Source of the DNA: Deferribacteres bacterium JdFR-76
GTDB lineage: Bacteria; Zhuqueibacterota; JdFR-76
Direction of reading: 5' to 3'
DNA length: 5,451 nucleotides
Assembly (NCBI GenBank): GCA_002011685.1
Contig: MTOL01000297.1
Span: 754 to 6,204 of the forward strand
The notes beneath the pieces are model-generated. The model was not told where the DNA came from. It was given only the letters and a program-made list of their open reading frames with translations, and did not search any database. This document shows, one piece after another, positions 1 to 5,451 of this stretch (its first letter is position 1; each line of letters begins with the position of its first letter). A program made the translations under genes and the position numbers.

Positions 1-491
1 ACCAGAGACATGCCCCGTTCGCGCGCCACCGTATAGGCGTCCCGCATCTCCAAAAGCCCCTTCAACGTGGCCTTCACTACATTGTGCGGGTTGGTGGACC
101 CCAGGTTTTTGGTCAGCACATCGCGGATACCTGCTGCATCCATAATGGCACGGACCGCGCCCCCAGCAATCACACCGGTACCGGGAGCCGCCGGCTTGAG
201 CAGTACCTTCGCCGCACCGTATTTGCTGATAACCGCATGCGGTATGGTGCCGTTCACAACCTTCACCCGCACAAGATTTTTTTTGGCGTTTTCGGTCGCC
301 TTGTTGATGGCATCCGTCACTTCATTGGCCTTGCCAAACCCAACTCCAACAATCCCATGTCCGTCGCCCACCACCACAATGCAGTTAAAACTGAAACGGC
401 GGCCACCTTTCACCACTTTGGCCACCCGGTTCAGGTGGACAACCTTCTCTTTCAAATCCAGTTCGCTGGGATTAATTCGCAAGCGCTCCAA
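1..491 (-). CDS. rpsE: 30S ribosomal protein S5 (uS5), 3' end cut by window edge
   Basis: S5 sits on the 30S subunit near the mRNA entry channel and contributes to decoding accuracy. The visible 163 codons cover nearly the whole protein. The N-terminal RNA-binding domain (about residues 11-75) contains [15 protein letters not shown] at 21-35, the loop altered in spectinomycin-resistant mutants of other bacteria, and [15 protein letters not shown] at 41-55. The C-terminal domain contains [19 protein letters not shown] (103-121) and [12 protein letters not shown] (131-142). The frame runs off the window after ...RERGMSL, and family length (about 165-175) suggests only a few residues are missing. 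The start is a TTG at 491: an AGGAGG lies 5 nt upstream, an in-frame TAG at 507-509 bars any earlier start, and no ATG fits. It follows rplR by 25 nt and is the last gene seen of the cluster. Identification is certain; the start is very likely. Confidence 0.97.
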   Translation of the reverse strand, partial: MERLRINPSELDLKEKVVHLNRVAKVVKGGRRFSFNCIVVVGDGHGIVGVGFGKANEVTDAINKATENAKKNLVRVKVVNGTIPHAVISKYGAAKVLLKPAAPGTGVIAGGAVRAIMDAAGIRDVLTKNLGSTNPHNVVKATLKGLLEMRDAYTVARERGMSL

Positions 492-496
492 CGGTA

Positions 497-502
497 CCTC
501 CT
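497..502 (-). promoter_or_regulatory. Shine-Dalgarno site of rpsE
   Basis: A perfect AGGAGG on the minus strand, 5 nt before the TTG at 491. It decides the start of S5, which has no ATG or GTG available downstream of the in-frame stop at 507-509. Confidence 0.85.
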
Positions 503-516
503 TCCGCTATCGGTCC

Positions 517-897
517 TTAAAATTTCAATCCGCCTTCCCGGGCCCCGTCTGCGACCGCTTTAACGCGCCCATGATACAGAAAACCGTTCCGGTCAAACAC
601 CACCTGTTCAATCCCCTTTTCCAGAGCCCGTTTGGCAATCTCCTGTCCGATCAGCTTCGCTACAGCGATCTTCCCTTCTTTACGGGCCTCCGCTACTTTA
701 TCCCGTAGCGAAGGTGTCAGCGACGAAACACCGGTTATGGTCCGCTGGTTCACATCATCCACCAGCTGGGCGTAAATATGTTTCAAGCTACGGTACACCG
801 TTAGCCTTGGACGCTCCGGCGTACCAAACACCTTTTTGCGGATCCGCTTTTTCCTTCGCAGCCGTTTCAGTCTTTTTTCAATCTGTTTATTCGCCAT
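517..897 (-). CDS. rplR: 50S ribosomal protein L18 (uL18)
   Basis: L18 binds 5S rRNA and, together with L5, docks it into the central protuberance of the 50S subunit. The 126-residue product has the usual family length of roughly 115-125. It begins with a very basic N-terminal tail (residues 1-25, rich in Lys and Arg), followed by [13 protein letters not shown] (25-37) and HIYAQLVDD. It ends with the family's typical [19 protein letters not shown] stretch and closes on AREGGLKF. The ATG start is preceded by AGGG about 9 nt upstream, and MANKQIEKR is a normal L18 start. It lies 39 nt after rplF, the widest gap in the window, and 25 nt before rpsE, and ends in TAA. The gap shows no promoter or hairpin. 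Complete and intact. Confidence 0.98.
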   Translation of the reverse strand: MANKQIEKRLKRLRRKKRIRKKVFGTPERPRLTVYRSLKHIYAQLVDDVNQRTITGVSSLTPSLRDKVAEARKEGKIAVAKLIGQEIAKRALEKGIEQVVFDRNGFLYHGRVKAVADGAREGGLKF

Positions 898-936
898 CGC
901 CTTTTACCCTGCTCCAAATTGTTTCAGCCAAATCCA

Positions 937-1473
937 TTAGCCAGCCGATTTGCCCGCTTTACGCCGGATCACTTCGTCTGCATACCGAATGCCTTTGCCC
1001 TTGTACGGCTCGGGCGGACGGAAGGAACGAATTTTCGCAGCCGTCTGCCCCACCAGCTGCTTATCGCACCCAGAAATCGTTAGCTCTGTAGGAGAGGCCA
1101 CCTCTATCTGCACCCCCTCAGGCGGGATAAAAACGATCGGGTGCGAAAAGCCAAGGGCAAAAACCACAGCTTTCCCTTTCTTCTCCGCCCGGTAGCCAAC
1201 CCCCTCGATCTGCAGCTTCTTTTCAAACCCTCTGGACACACCTTCTACCATATTGGCTACCAGAGACCGGTATAGCCCGTGCAGGGCTTTGTGATGCCGG
1301 TTATCGCTGGGCCGGGTCAAAATAACCTGTCCGTCTTCAATTCTTACCTGAATGGACGGATCGACCCACTGCTCCAGCTCCCCTTTCGGCCCTTTTACTT
1401 TCACCACATTCTTTTCGATCTTTACTTCCACGCCCTCCGGAATTGGAATGGGCGCTTTTCCCACTCGAGACAC
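937..1473 (-). CDS. rplF: 50S ribosomal protein L6 (uL6)
   Basis: L6 is part of the 50S subunit next to the sarcin-ricin loop and the elongation-factor binding region. The 178-residue product matches the family length (about 176-184) and shows its two tandem L6 folds (about residues 11-82 and 90-165). It opens with the classic MSRVGKAPIPIPEGVEV and carries VKGPKGEL in the first half. The PEPYKGKGIRY signature (154-164) is followed by ADEVIRRKAGKSAG at the end. The start codon is GTG, supported by a GGGAGG 8 nt upstream and by exact agreement with the usual N-terminus. It lies 24 nt after rpsH and 39 nt before rplR, ending in TAA. Complete. Confidence 0.98.
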   Translation of the reverse strand: MSRVGKAPIPIPEGVEVKIEKNVVKVKGPKGELEQWVDPSIQVRIEDGQVILTRPSDNRHHKALHGLYRSLVANMVEGVSRGFEKKLQIEGVGYRAEKKGKAVVFALGFSHPIVFIPPEGVQIEVASPTELTISGCDKQLVGQTAAKIRSFRPPEPYKGKGIRYADEVIRRKAGKSAG

Positions 1474-1481
1474 GGAACGTA

Positions 1482-1487
1482 CCTCCC
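1482..1487 (-). promoter_or_regulatory. Shine-Dalgarno site of rplF
   Basis: GGGAGG on the minus strand, 8 nt before the GTG start at 1473. It lies just after the tandem TGA-TAA stops that end rpsH (1495-1500) and supports the GTG as the true start of L6. Confidence 0.8.
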
Positions 1488-1497
1488 GCTTAGCTTA

Positions 1498-1896
1498 TCA
1501 CCACACGTAACAGATTACTTCGCCACCAATCCCCAGCTTCATCGCCTTTTTATTGGTCATCACCCCCTGGGATGTACTCATAATCGCGATTCCCAGGTTA
1601 TTCATCACCCGGGGAATGTGATCTTTATCCACATAGACCCGGCGCCCCGGTTTGCTGATACGCTTCAGCCCGTGGATCACCGGCTCTTCATTCGGTCCAT
1701 ATTTCAAATAGATTCGGATAATGCCCTGTTTACCGTCCTCGATATTCACATAATTCTCAATAAATTTATGTTCGAGCAGAATCTGGGTAATGCTCCGCTT
1801 CATATTGGAAGCGGGGATATCGACTTTGCGGTGTTTCGCTTTCACCGCATTCCGGATTCGAGTCAAATAATCCGCAATAGGATCCGTCATCGTCAT
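1498..1896 (-). CDS. rpsH: 30S ribosomal protein S8 (uS8)
   Basis: S8 is a primary 16S rRNA binding protein of the 30S body. In E. coli it also represses the spc operon by binding its mRNA. The 132-residue product is full length. It starts [22 protein letters not shown], the family's conserved N-terminal helix, and ends with the RNA-binding C-terminal domain: [13 protein letters not shown] (107-119) followed by [13 protein letters not shown]. The first ATG (1894-1896) is preferred over the second two codons later, because an AGGAG lies 10 nt upstream and relatives begin M-x-M-x-DPIAD. The TGA stop is backed at once by an in-frame TAA. It follows rpsN by 22 nt. Autoregulation by S8 is known in E. 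coli; nothing in this window shows it here. Confidence 0.98.
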   Translation of the reverse strand: MTMTDPIADYLTRIRNAVKAKHRKVDIPASNMKRSITQILLEHKFIENYVNIEDGKQGIIRIYLKYGPNEEPVIHGLKRISKPGRRVYVDKDHIPRVMNNLGIAIMSTSQGVMTNKKAMKLGIGGEVICYVW

Positions 1897-1918
1897 GGGT
1901 TCAGCTCTCCTGTCCTAA

Positions 1919-2104
1919 TTACCAGCTTGCCTTTACGACGCCAGGAATTTCTCCCTTCAGCGCCAGTTCACGAAAACAGATTCGGCAAAGCCCAAACTTA
2001 CGCAAATAGGCCCGTGGCCGGCCGCACCGCCGGCAGCGGTTGTACTGCCTTACCTTAAACTTCTGCGGCCGCTGTGCTTTAACAATCAGTGCTTTCCGTG
2101 CCAA
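1919..2104 (-). CDS. rpsN: 30S ribosomal protein S14, zinc-binding short form (uS14, type Z)
   Basis: S14 assembles late into the 30S head beside S3 and helps form the A and P sites. This is the short zinc-binding form: 61 residues, with CRRC at 24-27 and CRIC at 40-43 forming the four-cysteine metal site, against about 100 residues for the zinc-free form. The core [18 protein letters not shown] and the C-terminus [11 protein letters not shown] are typical. In Bacillus and others the type Z protein is the zinc-dependent version. The start is TTG at 2102-2104, because in-frame TAA and TGA codons lie just upstream, AGAGGGG stands 6 nt before it, and the product starts with the usual MARKALIVK. 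It lies 36 nt after rplE and 22 nt before rpsH. The gene is often called rpsZ or rpsN1 when a second S14 gene exists; that cannot be judged here. Confidence 0.96.
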   Translation of the reverse strand: MARKALIVKAQRPQKFKVRQYNRCRRCGRPRAYLRKFGLCRICFRELALKGEIPGVVKASW

Positions 2105-2110
2105 CGTGCA

Positions 2111-2117
2111 CCCCTCT
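2111..2117 (-). promoter_or_regulatory. Shine-Dalgarno-like site of rpsN
   Basis: AGAGGGG on the minus strand, 6 nt before the TTG at 2104. It is a less perfect match than the sites of S5 and S3, but the upstream in-frame stops leave no other start. Confidence 0.65.
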
Positions 2118-2140
2118 CTTTATTCGCATCACCATTCCGT

Positions 2141-2701
2141 TTATCGCTTCCTGAACGGCATTCCAAACTCTTTTAGAAGCTCAAAAGCTTCTTCGTCCGT
2201 TTCTGCCGTTGTGCAGATGGTTACATCCATTCCCCGAATCTTCTCTACTTTATCGTAATCAATTTCCGGGAAAATGATCTGTTCCCGAATTCCCAGGCTG
2301 TAATTGCCATGGCCGTCAAAGGATTTGTCCGAAAGCCCCCGGAAATCCCGCACACGCGGCAGTGCCAGATTGATCAGACGGTCGAAAAATTCATACATCC
2401 GGTCCCGCCGCAGGGTCACCATGCATCCAATTTCCATCCCCTTCCGCAGCTTGAAGTTGGAGATGGACTTTTTGGCCCTACGGATGGACGGCTTCTGACC
2501 GGTAATTTGCATCAAATCGGCAACCGCCCACTCGAGAGCCTTCGGATTTTGCACCGCTTCTCCAACTCCCATATTCACCACAATCTTTTCCAGCCGCGGA
2601 ACTTGCATAATATTCTTATACCCGAAACGCTTCATAAGCGCCGGGACCACATGTTCATAGTAAAAAACCTTCAATCGCGGTTGATAATCCTTTTCCTTCA
2701 T
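2141..2701 (-). CDS. rplE: 50S ribosomal protein L5 (uL5)
   Basis: L5 binds 5S rRNA with L18 in the central protuberance and contacts the P-site tRNA and S13 across the subunit bridge. Counting from the chosen ATG, the product is 186 residues (family about 178-187). It shows [17 protein letters not shown] (33-49), the [17 protein letters not shown] signature (63-79), [10 protein letters not shown] (114-123) and [17 protein letters not shown] (132-148). It closes with [15 protein letters not shown]. The open frame reaches up to a GTG at 2722, with further ATGs at 2713, 2707 and 2701. I chose 2701 because relatives begin near MKEKxYQPRLK and GGGG lies 6 nt before it; 2707 is a fair alternative. 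It follows rplX by 27 nt and ends in TAA, 36 nt before rpsN. Confidence 0.97.
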   Translation of the reverse strand: MKEKDYQPRLKVFYYEHVVPALMKRFGYKNIMQVPRLEKIVVNMGVGEAVQNPKALEWAVADLMQITGQKPSIRRAKKSISNFKLRKGMEIGCMVTLRRDRMYEFFDRLINLALPRVRDFRGLSDKSFDGHGNYSLGIREQIIFPEIDYDKVEKIRGMDVTICTTAETDEEAFELLKEFGMPFRKR

Positions 2702-2728
2702 TGACATCCCCATTCCATGCACGTTCGA

Positions 2729-3088
2729 TTAGGCCGCTTCCAGCATTTCACCGCACTTTTTGCATACACGGATTTTGGACCCATCATTCAGGATCTGGTG
2801 TCCCACCCGTGTTGGCTGTCCGCACTTGCTGCACACCACCATCACATTGGACACATGAATGGGCGCTTCTTTTTCGATAATTCCGCCCTGTGGATTCTTT
2901 TGCGATGGCCGGGTGTGCCGCTTGATGAAGTTAATCCCCTCCACAATAATCCGCTGCTCTTTCGGGAAGACTTTCAGCACTTTCCCCTGTTTTCCCCGGT
3001 CATCGCCGGAGATCACCACCACAATATCGTTTTTCTTTACGAACAGCGGTTTTGGGCGTTCCTTTTTCTCTTTTTTCTTCTTGCTCAC
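2729..3088 (-). CDS. rplX: 50S ribosomal protein L24 (uL24), four-cysteine form
   Basis: L24 starts 50S assembly by binding the 5' part of 23S rRNA and sits at the peptide exit tunnel. The 119-residue product has a KOW motif ([20 protein letters not shown], residues 16-35), then [21 protein letters not shown] and the [16 protein letters not shown] stretch. The C-terminal part has CSKC (86-89) and CKKC (109-112), a likely zinc ribbon found in many but not all bacterial L24 proteins. The N-terminus carries a lysine-rich leader (residues 2-13) before the KOW fold. The start is GTG, with GGAGGT 9 nt upstream inside the end of rplN. The gap to rplN is only 2 nt, suggesting translational coupling. 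Ends in TAA. Complete. Confidence 0.97.
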   Translation of the reverse strand: MSKKKKEKKERPKPLFVKKNDIVVVISGDDRGKQGKVLKVFPKEQRIIVEGINFIKRHTRPSQKNPQGGIIEKEAPIHVSNVMVVCSKCGQPTRVGHQILNDGSKIRVCKKCGEMLEAA

Positions 3089-3090
3089 GG

Positions 3091-3459
3091 CTACAGCACC
3101 TCCGGCGCTAAGGACACAATCTTCATAAACTGTTTTTCACGCAATTCGCGGGCAACGGGCCCAAAAATGCGCGTTCCCCGCGGTTCACCATCGTTGTCAA
3201 TCAGCACGGCTGCATTTTCGTCAAACCGGATGTACGAACCATCCGGACGGGCAATTTCTTTTTTCGTGCGGACAATCACGGCCCGGTGGACGTCACCTTT
3301 TTTCACGCTGCCTCCGGGAATGGCCGATTTCACCGAAACCACAATAATATCTCCCACTGTGCCGTAGCGCTTTTTGCTGCCTCCCAGCACGCGGATGCAC
3401 ATTACTTTTTTCGCTCCCGTGTTGTCCGCAACATTCAGCCGAGTATATTCCTGAATCAT
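3091..3459 (-). CDS. rplN: 50S ribosomal protein L14 (uL14)
   Basis: L14 lies on the interface side of the 50S subunit, contacts 16S rRNA in an intersubunit bridge, and is the docking site of the silencing factor RsfS in bacteria. The 122-residue length is exactly that usual for bacteria. It begins [18 protein letters not shown], carries the family signature at about 60-87 ([20 protein letters not shown] followed by DENAAVLI) and ends with [13 protein letters not shown] and [12 protein letters not shown]. The ATG start has AAGGGG 6 nt upstream. It follows rpsQ by 16 nt, the point where the spc operon begins in E. coli, but no promoter or terminator fits in the gap. It ends in TAG, 2 nt before rplX, whose ribosome binding site lies inside the last codons of this gene. 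Confidence 0.98.
   Translation of the reverse strand: MIQEYTRLNVADNTGAKKVMCIRVLGGSKKRYGTVGDIIVVSVKSAIPGGSVKKGDVHRAVIVRTKKEIARPDGSYIRFDENAAVLIDNDGEPRGTRIFGPVARELREKQFMKIVSLAPEVL
3098..3103 (-). promoter_or_regulatory. Shine-Dalgarno site of rplX, inside the rplN coding end
   Basis: GGAGGT on the minus strand, 9 nt before the GTG at 3088 and overlapping the last codons of rplN. It supports the GTG start of L24 and implies that ribosomes finishing rplN pass over or reinitiate at this site. Confidence 0.8.
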
Positions 3460-3475
3460 TGCTTACCCCTTACCG

Positions 3476-3739
3476 TTACTTCGCCCGTTCCACAATCTCG
3501 AGCAGACGCCAGCGCTTCCAGCGGCTCAGCGGCCGCGTTTCCATCATCTTCACCACGTCGCCAACCCGCGTTTCATTGTTTTCGTCGTGCATCATAAACT
3601 TGCGGCTACGCTTAATATACTTTTTGTACAGCGGGTGTTTAACCAGCCGCGTTATTTTCACCACGCGGGTCTTATCCATTTTGTCGCTTACAACGACGCC
3701 CTGAATGACTCTCCTTCGGCCTCGTGCTTGTGCAGTCAT
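3476..3739 (-). CDS. rpsQ: 30S ribosomal protein S17 (uS17)
   Basis: S17 is an early-binding OB-fold protein of the 30S body that contacts the 5' domain of 16S rRNA. From the ATG at 3739 the product is 87 residues, the usual size. It shows [19 protein letters not shown] (6-24), then [21 protein letters not shown], and the signature [18 protein letters not shown] (60-77) followed by [10 protein letters not shown]. The frame could be opened four codons earlier at a TTG (3751). I prefer the ATG because GGGAG lies 5 nt before it, while the TTG directly follows the rpmC stop and has no ribosome binding site. It lies 15 nt after rpmC and ends in TAA, 16 nt before rplN. Confidence 0.97.
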   Translation of the reverse strand: MTAQARGRRRVIQGVVVSDKMDKTRVVKITRLVKHPLYKKYIKRSRKFMMHDENNETRVGDVVKMMETRPLSRWKRWRLLEIVERAK

Positions 3740-3744
3740 CTGAG

Positions 3745-3749
3745 CTCCC
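3745..3749 (-). promoter_or_regulatory. Shine-Dalgarno site of rpsQ
   Basis: GGGAG on the minus strand, 5 nt before the ATG at 3739. It decides against the in-frame TTG at 3749-3751, which overlaps this site and has only the rpmC stop codons (TAA, TAG) ahead of it. Confidence 0.75.
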
Positions 3750-3754
3750 AACTA

Positions 3755-3991
3755 TTATGCTTTTTCTGCCTTTTCCGCTTCTGCACCTCTGGGTTTGCGA
3801 ATTCCAAGTTCGTATTCGCGGATCACAGTTTTCAGTCGGGCAATTTCCCGCCGAACCATCCGGATCCGCAGCGGATTGTTCAGCTGCCCCAGAGAATGCT
3901 GAATGCGAAGGTTCGCCAGCTCCTCTTTGGCCTCCTCCAGCCTCATTTTCAGCTCGTCCAGTGTCAGCTCGCGGATTTCGTGCATTTTCAT
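3755..3991 (-). CDS. rpmC: 50S ribosomal protein L29 (uL29)
   Basis: L29 is a small helical hairpin protein at the exit-tunnel rim of the 50S subunit, next to L23, where it forms part of the docking area for nascent-chain factors such as SRP. The 78-residue product starts MKMHEIRELTLDELKMRL. It has two long helices (about 8-36 and 40-66) joined by the HSLGQLNNPLRIR turn, with the conserved VRREIARLKTVIREYELG in the second. It is a little longer than the common 60-70 residues because of a charged Ala/Glu/Lys tail (GAEAEKAEKA). The first ATG is chosen (GAGGG 7 nt upstream); a second ATG lies two codons later. It begins 2 nt after the rplP stop, so coupling is likely. The TAA stop is followed at once by an in-frame TAG. 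Confidence 0.96.
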   Translation of the reverse strand: MKMHEIRELTLDELKMRLEEAKEELANLRIQHSLGQLNNPLRIRMVRREIARLKTVIREYELGIRKPRGAEAEKAEKA

Positions 3992-3993
3992 GG

Positions 3994-4419
3994 CTACACC
4001 CTCGCTACATGTTCGCCAATATGAACAAAACGGGTTTTAATGGGCAGTTTGTGGGAAGCCAAACGCATTGCCTCCTGAGCCACCTCAAACGGAACACCTT
4101 CCAGCTCAAAAAGAATGCGGCCCGGCTTGACCACGGCAACCCAGTACTCCGGATTTCCTTTCCCTTTACCCATCCGTGTTTCCAGCGGTTTTTTGGTAAC
4201 CGGTTTATCGGGAAAAATTCGGATCCACAACCGCCCACCGCGTTTGACATGGCGGATAATTGCAACACGCGCTGCCTCAATCTGCCGGCTGGTAATCCAG
4301 GCCGGTTCAAGAGCTTTCAGACCATAGCTGCCAAAAGCCAGCTGCGTTCCTCCCTTGGCCTTGCCTTTCATCCGGCCGCGCTGCTGCTTCCGATATTTTA
4401 CTCGTTTTGGCATTAACAT
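3994..4419 (-). CDS. rplP: 50S ribosomal protein L16 (uL16)
   Basis: L16 joins the 50S subunit late, supports the A-site side of the peptidyl transferase region and helps position aminoacyl-tRNA. The 141-residue product (family about 136-145) starts [19 protein letters not shown]. It contains [17 protein letters not shown] (23-39), [14 protein letters not shown] (41-54), RRGG-like [16 protein letters not shown] (58-73) and the signature [20 protein letters not shown] (82-101). Arg82 corresponds to the arginine hydroxylated in E. coli L16; whether it is modified here is unknown. The first ATG is preferred over the one two codons later because AAGGAG lies 8 nt upstream. It follows rpsC by 19 nt and ends in TAG, 2 nt before rpmC. 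Confidence 0.98.
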   Translation of the reverse strand: MLMPKRVKYRKQQRGRMKGKAKGGTQLAFGSYGLKALEPAWITSRQIEAARVAIIRHVKRGGRLWIRIFPDKPVTKKPLETRMGKGKGNPEYWVAVVKPGRILFELEGVPFEVAQEAMRLASHKLPIKTRFVHIGEHVARV

Positions 4420-4438
4420 GGGCCAAACTCCTTCTGGC

Positions 4439-5077
4439 TTAATCCAAAACCGATTCCAGAACCATGCCCTTACAGATCCACACCTTCACCCCAATACAGC
4501 CGTACTGCGTAATGGCTGTTGCCTGGGCATAGTCAATATCTGCTCGCAGGGTCTGCAGAGGAATTACACCTTCTTTATACGTCTCCCGCCGGGCCATTTC
4601 CGCACCACCCAACCGGCCGGCCACTTTAATTTTAATCCCTTCGGCCCCCATGCGCATCGCGGCCATAATGGCGCGTTTCATTGCACGGCGCCAGGAAATT
4701 TTGGCCTCCAGCTGGCGGGCAATGTTCTCCGCCACCAGATAAGCATCCAGCTCCGGCCGTTTAATTTCATTCACGTTCACCTGTACATCTTTATTGGTCA
4801 GGCGCCGCAGCTCTTCCATTAGCTGATCTACTTCCTGACCTTTCCGGCCGATAACGATACCCGGCTTGGCCGTATTGATCGTTACGGTTACCCGTTTTGG
4901 CGTCCGCTCAATTTCGATCTTCGAAATTCCCGCATTGGGCAAACGCTGCCGGATGTACCGGCGGAGCATCAGATCTTCATGAAGCTTGTCCGCAAAATTG
5001 CGCTCATCAAACCAGTTGGAACTCCAGGTCTTAATTACGCCAAGCCGAAAACCGATTGGGTGTGTTTTCTGCCCCAA
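4439..5077 (-). CDS. rpsC: 30S ribosomal protein S3 (uS3)
   Basis: S3 lies in the 30S head at the mRNA entry tunnel, where with S4 and S5 it forms the ribosome's mRNA-unwinding site. The 212-residue product starts with [13 protein letters not shown]. It has a type II KH domain (about 38-107) with its GRKG loop at 77-80 in [13 protein letters not shown], then the C-terminal S3 domain with WRRAMKRAI (129-137, the basic helix linked to helicase activity in E. coli), [12 protein letters not shown] (154-165) and LRADIDY (177-183). It ends soon after GVKVWICKG and so lacks the longer tail of some S3 proteins. The start is TTG, supported by GGAGG 7 nt upstream and by the conserved N-terminus. It follows rplV by 17 nt and ends in TAA. 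Confidence 0.98.
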   Translation of the reverse strand: MGQKTHPIGFRLGVIKTWSSNWFDERNFADKLHEDLMLRRYIRQRLPNAGISKIEIERTPKRVTVTINTAKPGIVIGRKGQEVDQLMEELRRLTNKDVQVNVNEIKRPELDAYLVAENIARQLEAKISWRRAMKRAIMAAMRMGAEGIKIKVAGRLGGAEMARRETYKEGVIPLQTLRADIDYAQATAITQYGCIGVKVWICKGMVLESVLD

Positions 5078-5084
5078 GGTTTAT

Positions 5085-5089
5085 CCTCC
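5085..5089 (-). promoter_or_regulatory. Shine-Dalgarno site of rpsC
   Basis: GGAGG on the minus strand, 7 nt before the TTG at 5077, just after the rplV stop. It supports TTG as the start of S3; the conserved [10 protein letters not shown] begins exactly there. Confidence 0.85.
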
Positions 5090-5094
5090 AAATT

Positions 5095-5451
5095 TTATTC
5101 CTCTTCTTCCCCGGTTTCTTCCAGAGTACCCACACGCACAAAAATATGGCTCGTTCGCTTACGGATACGCATAACCCGCCCCATCGATCCGGCACGGTAG
5201 CGCTTAAGTGTGGGCCCTTCATCCACCCGCAATTCTTTGATTACCAGAGAATCCGGATCCACTTTTTGCCCCACGGGCGTATTGTTCAGAAAATTGGCTG
5301 CCGCCGAATGGATCACCTTTGCTAGCGGCTTGGCTGCCGCCTTCGGCGTAAAATGCAGCAGATCCAGCGCTGCATTTACCTTTTTTCCACGGACCAGGTC
5401 CGCTACTCTGCGGACCTTCCTGGGCGACATTCGAATAAACCGTGCTCGTGC
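5095..5451 (-). CDS. rplV: 50S ribosomal protein L22 (uL22), 5' end cut by window edge
   Basis: L22 lines the peptide exit tunnel; its long beta hairpin forms part of the constriction and is a site of macrolide resistance changes in other bacteria. The frame is open to the window edge and reads [19 protein letters not shown] at its visible N-terminus. The internal ATG at 5428-5430 is therefore not the start: residues before it (A-R-x-x-FIR) match the normal L22 N-terminus, and probably only a few codons are missing. 118 residues are visible, with [10 protein letters not shown], the ANFLNN region, [17 protein letters not shown] in the hairpin and [11 protein letters not shown] near the end. 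The C-terminus adds a short acidic tail (EETGEEEE) not seen in compact relatives. It ends in TAA, 17 nt before rpsC. Confidence 0.97.
   Translation of the reverse strand, partial: ARARFIRMSPRKVRRVADLVRGKKVNAALDLLHFTPKAAAKPLAKVIHSAAANFLNNTPVGQKVDPDSLVIKELRVDEGPTLKRYRAGSMGRVMRIRKRTSHIFVRVGTLEETGEEEE

Noticed and set aside
67..708. Plus-strand open frame of 213 codons antisense to rplR and rpsE
   Set aside because: It lies opposite two certain genes, its predicted protein shows no family features, and its span follows the codon pattern of the minus strand.
898..936. Promoter or terminator in the widest gap (rplF-rplR, 39 nt)
   Set aside because: No inverted repeat with a T-run and no -10/-35 pair; the gap holds only the ribosome binding region of rplR.
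1279..2058. Plus-strand open frame of 259 codons opposite rplF, rpsH and rpsN, the longest on that strand
   Set aside because: It is antisense to three intact conserved genes, is rich in His, Pro and Phe as expected from reversed Lys/Arg/Glu codons, and has no recognisable domain.
2105..2140. Tiny reading frame starting with ATG GTG ATG between rplE and rpsN
   Set aside because: It reaches a stop after about 18 codons inside rpsN in another frame and has no binding site; chance.
2699..2760. S8-type repressor site at the rplX-rplE junction as in E. coli
   Set aside because: I could find only a weak 4-bp pairing and nothing resembling the S8 binding helix; not supportable from one sequence.
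2717..3367. Plus-strand open frame of 216 codons opposite rplX and rplN
   Set aside because: Antisense shadow; the Phe-rich stretch is just the reverse complement of the lysine-rich L24 leader.
4005..4310. Minus-strand open frame of 101 codons inside rplP in another frame
   Set aside because: Fully contained in L16, with no ribosome binding site case and no recognisable features.
3724..4416. Plus-strand open frame of 230 codons opposite rpmC and rplP
   Set aside because: Antisense shadow of two certain ribosomal genes with no family signature.
5095..5430. rplV starting at the ATG at 5428-5430
   Set aside because: The frame stays open to the window edge and the residues upstream (ARARFIR) match the normal L22 N-terminus, so this ATG is internal.

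Overview
This window is an internal slice of a bacterial S10-spc ribosomal protein gene cluster. It is read entirely on the minus strand, so transcription runs from high to low coordinates. Thirteen genes are present in the classical bacterial order: rplV (L22, 5' end outside the window), rpsC (S3), rplP (L16), rpmC (L29), rpsQ (S17), rplN (L14), rplX (L24), rplE (L5), rpsN (S14, zinc-binding short form), rpsH (S8), rplF (L6), rplR (L18) and rpsE (S5, 3' end outside the window). In E. coli terms, rplV to rpsQ belong to the S10 operon and rplN to rpsE to the spc operon. Here they form one unbroken run.

Layout: 5095-5451 holds L22. 3476-5077 holds S3, L16, L29 and S17. 2141-3459 holds L14, L24 and L5. 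1-2104 holds S14, S8, L6, L18 and S5. With the starts chosen here, every gap is 2 to 39 nt, and each gap or the adjoining gene end holds a purine-rich ribosome binding site. There is no stretch of even 100 bases without a gene. I see no internal promoter, no terminator hairpin, no RNA gene, repeat, CRISPR array or mobile element. The plus strand carries only antisense open frames.

The products are structural parts of the two ribosomal subunits. S3, S17, S14, S8 and S5 go to the 30S subunit (S3, S14 and S5 on the head/mRNA-entry and decoding side, S8 and S17 in the body). L22, L16, L29, L14, L24, L5, L6 and L18 go to the 50S subunit (L22 and L24 and L29 around the exit tunnel, L5 and L18 with 5S rRNA, L6 and L14 and L16 near the factor-binding and subunit-interface side). 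Co-transcription keeps them near stoichiometric.

Organism: clearly a bacterium (bacterial gene order, bacterial forms of all proteins, Shine-Dalgarno starts), with G+C a little over 50% by eye. The zinc-type S14, the four-cysteine L24 and the general look of S3, L5 and L29 suggest a lineage such as the FCB group (Calditrichota, KSB1, Ignavibacteria and relatives), but this is a low-confidence impression. The one feature that stands out is start-codon use: five of the twelve visible starts are TTG or GTG. I found no evidence of a previously undescribed system; this is an ordinary, strongly conserved housekeeping region.
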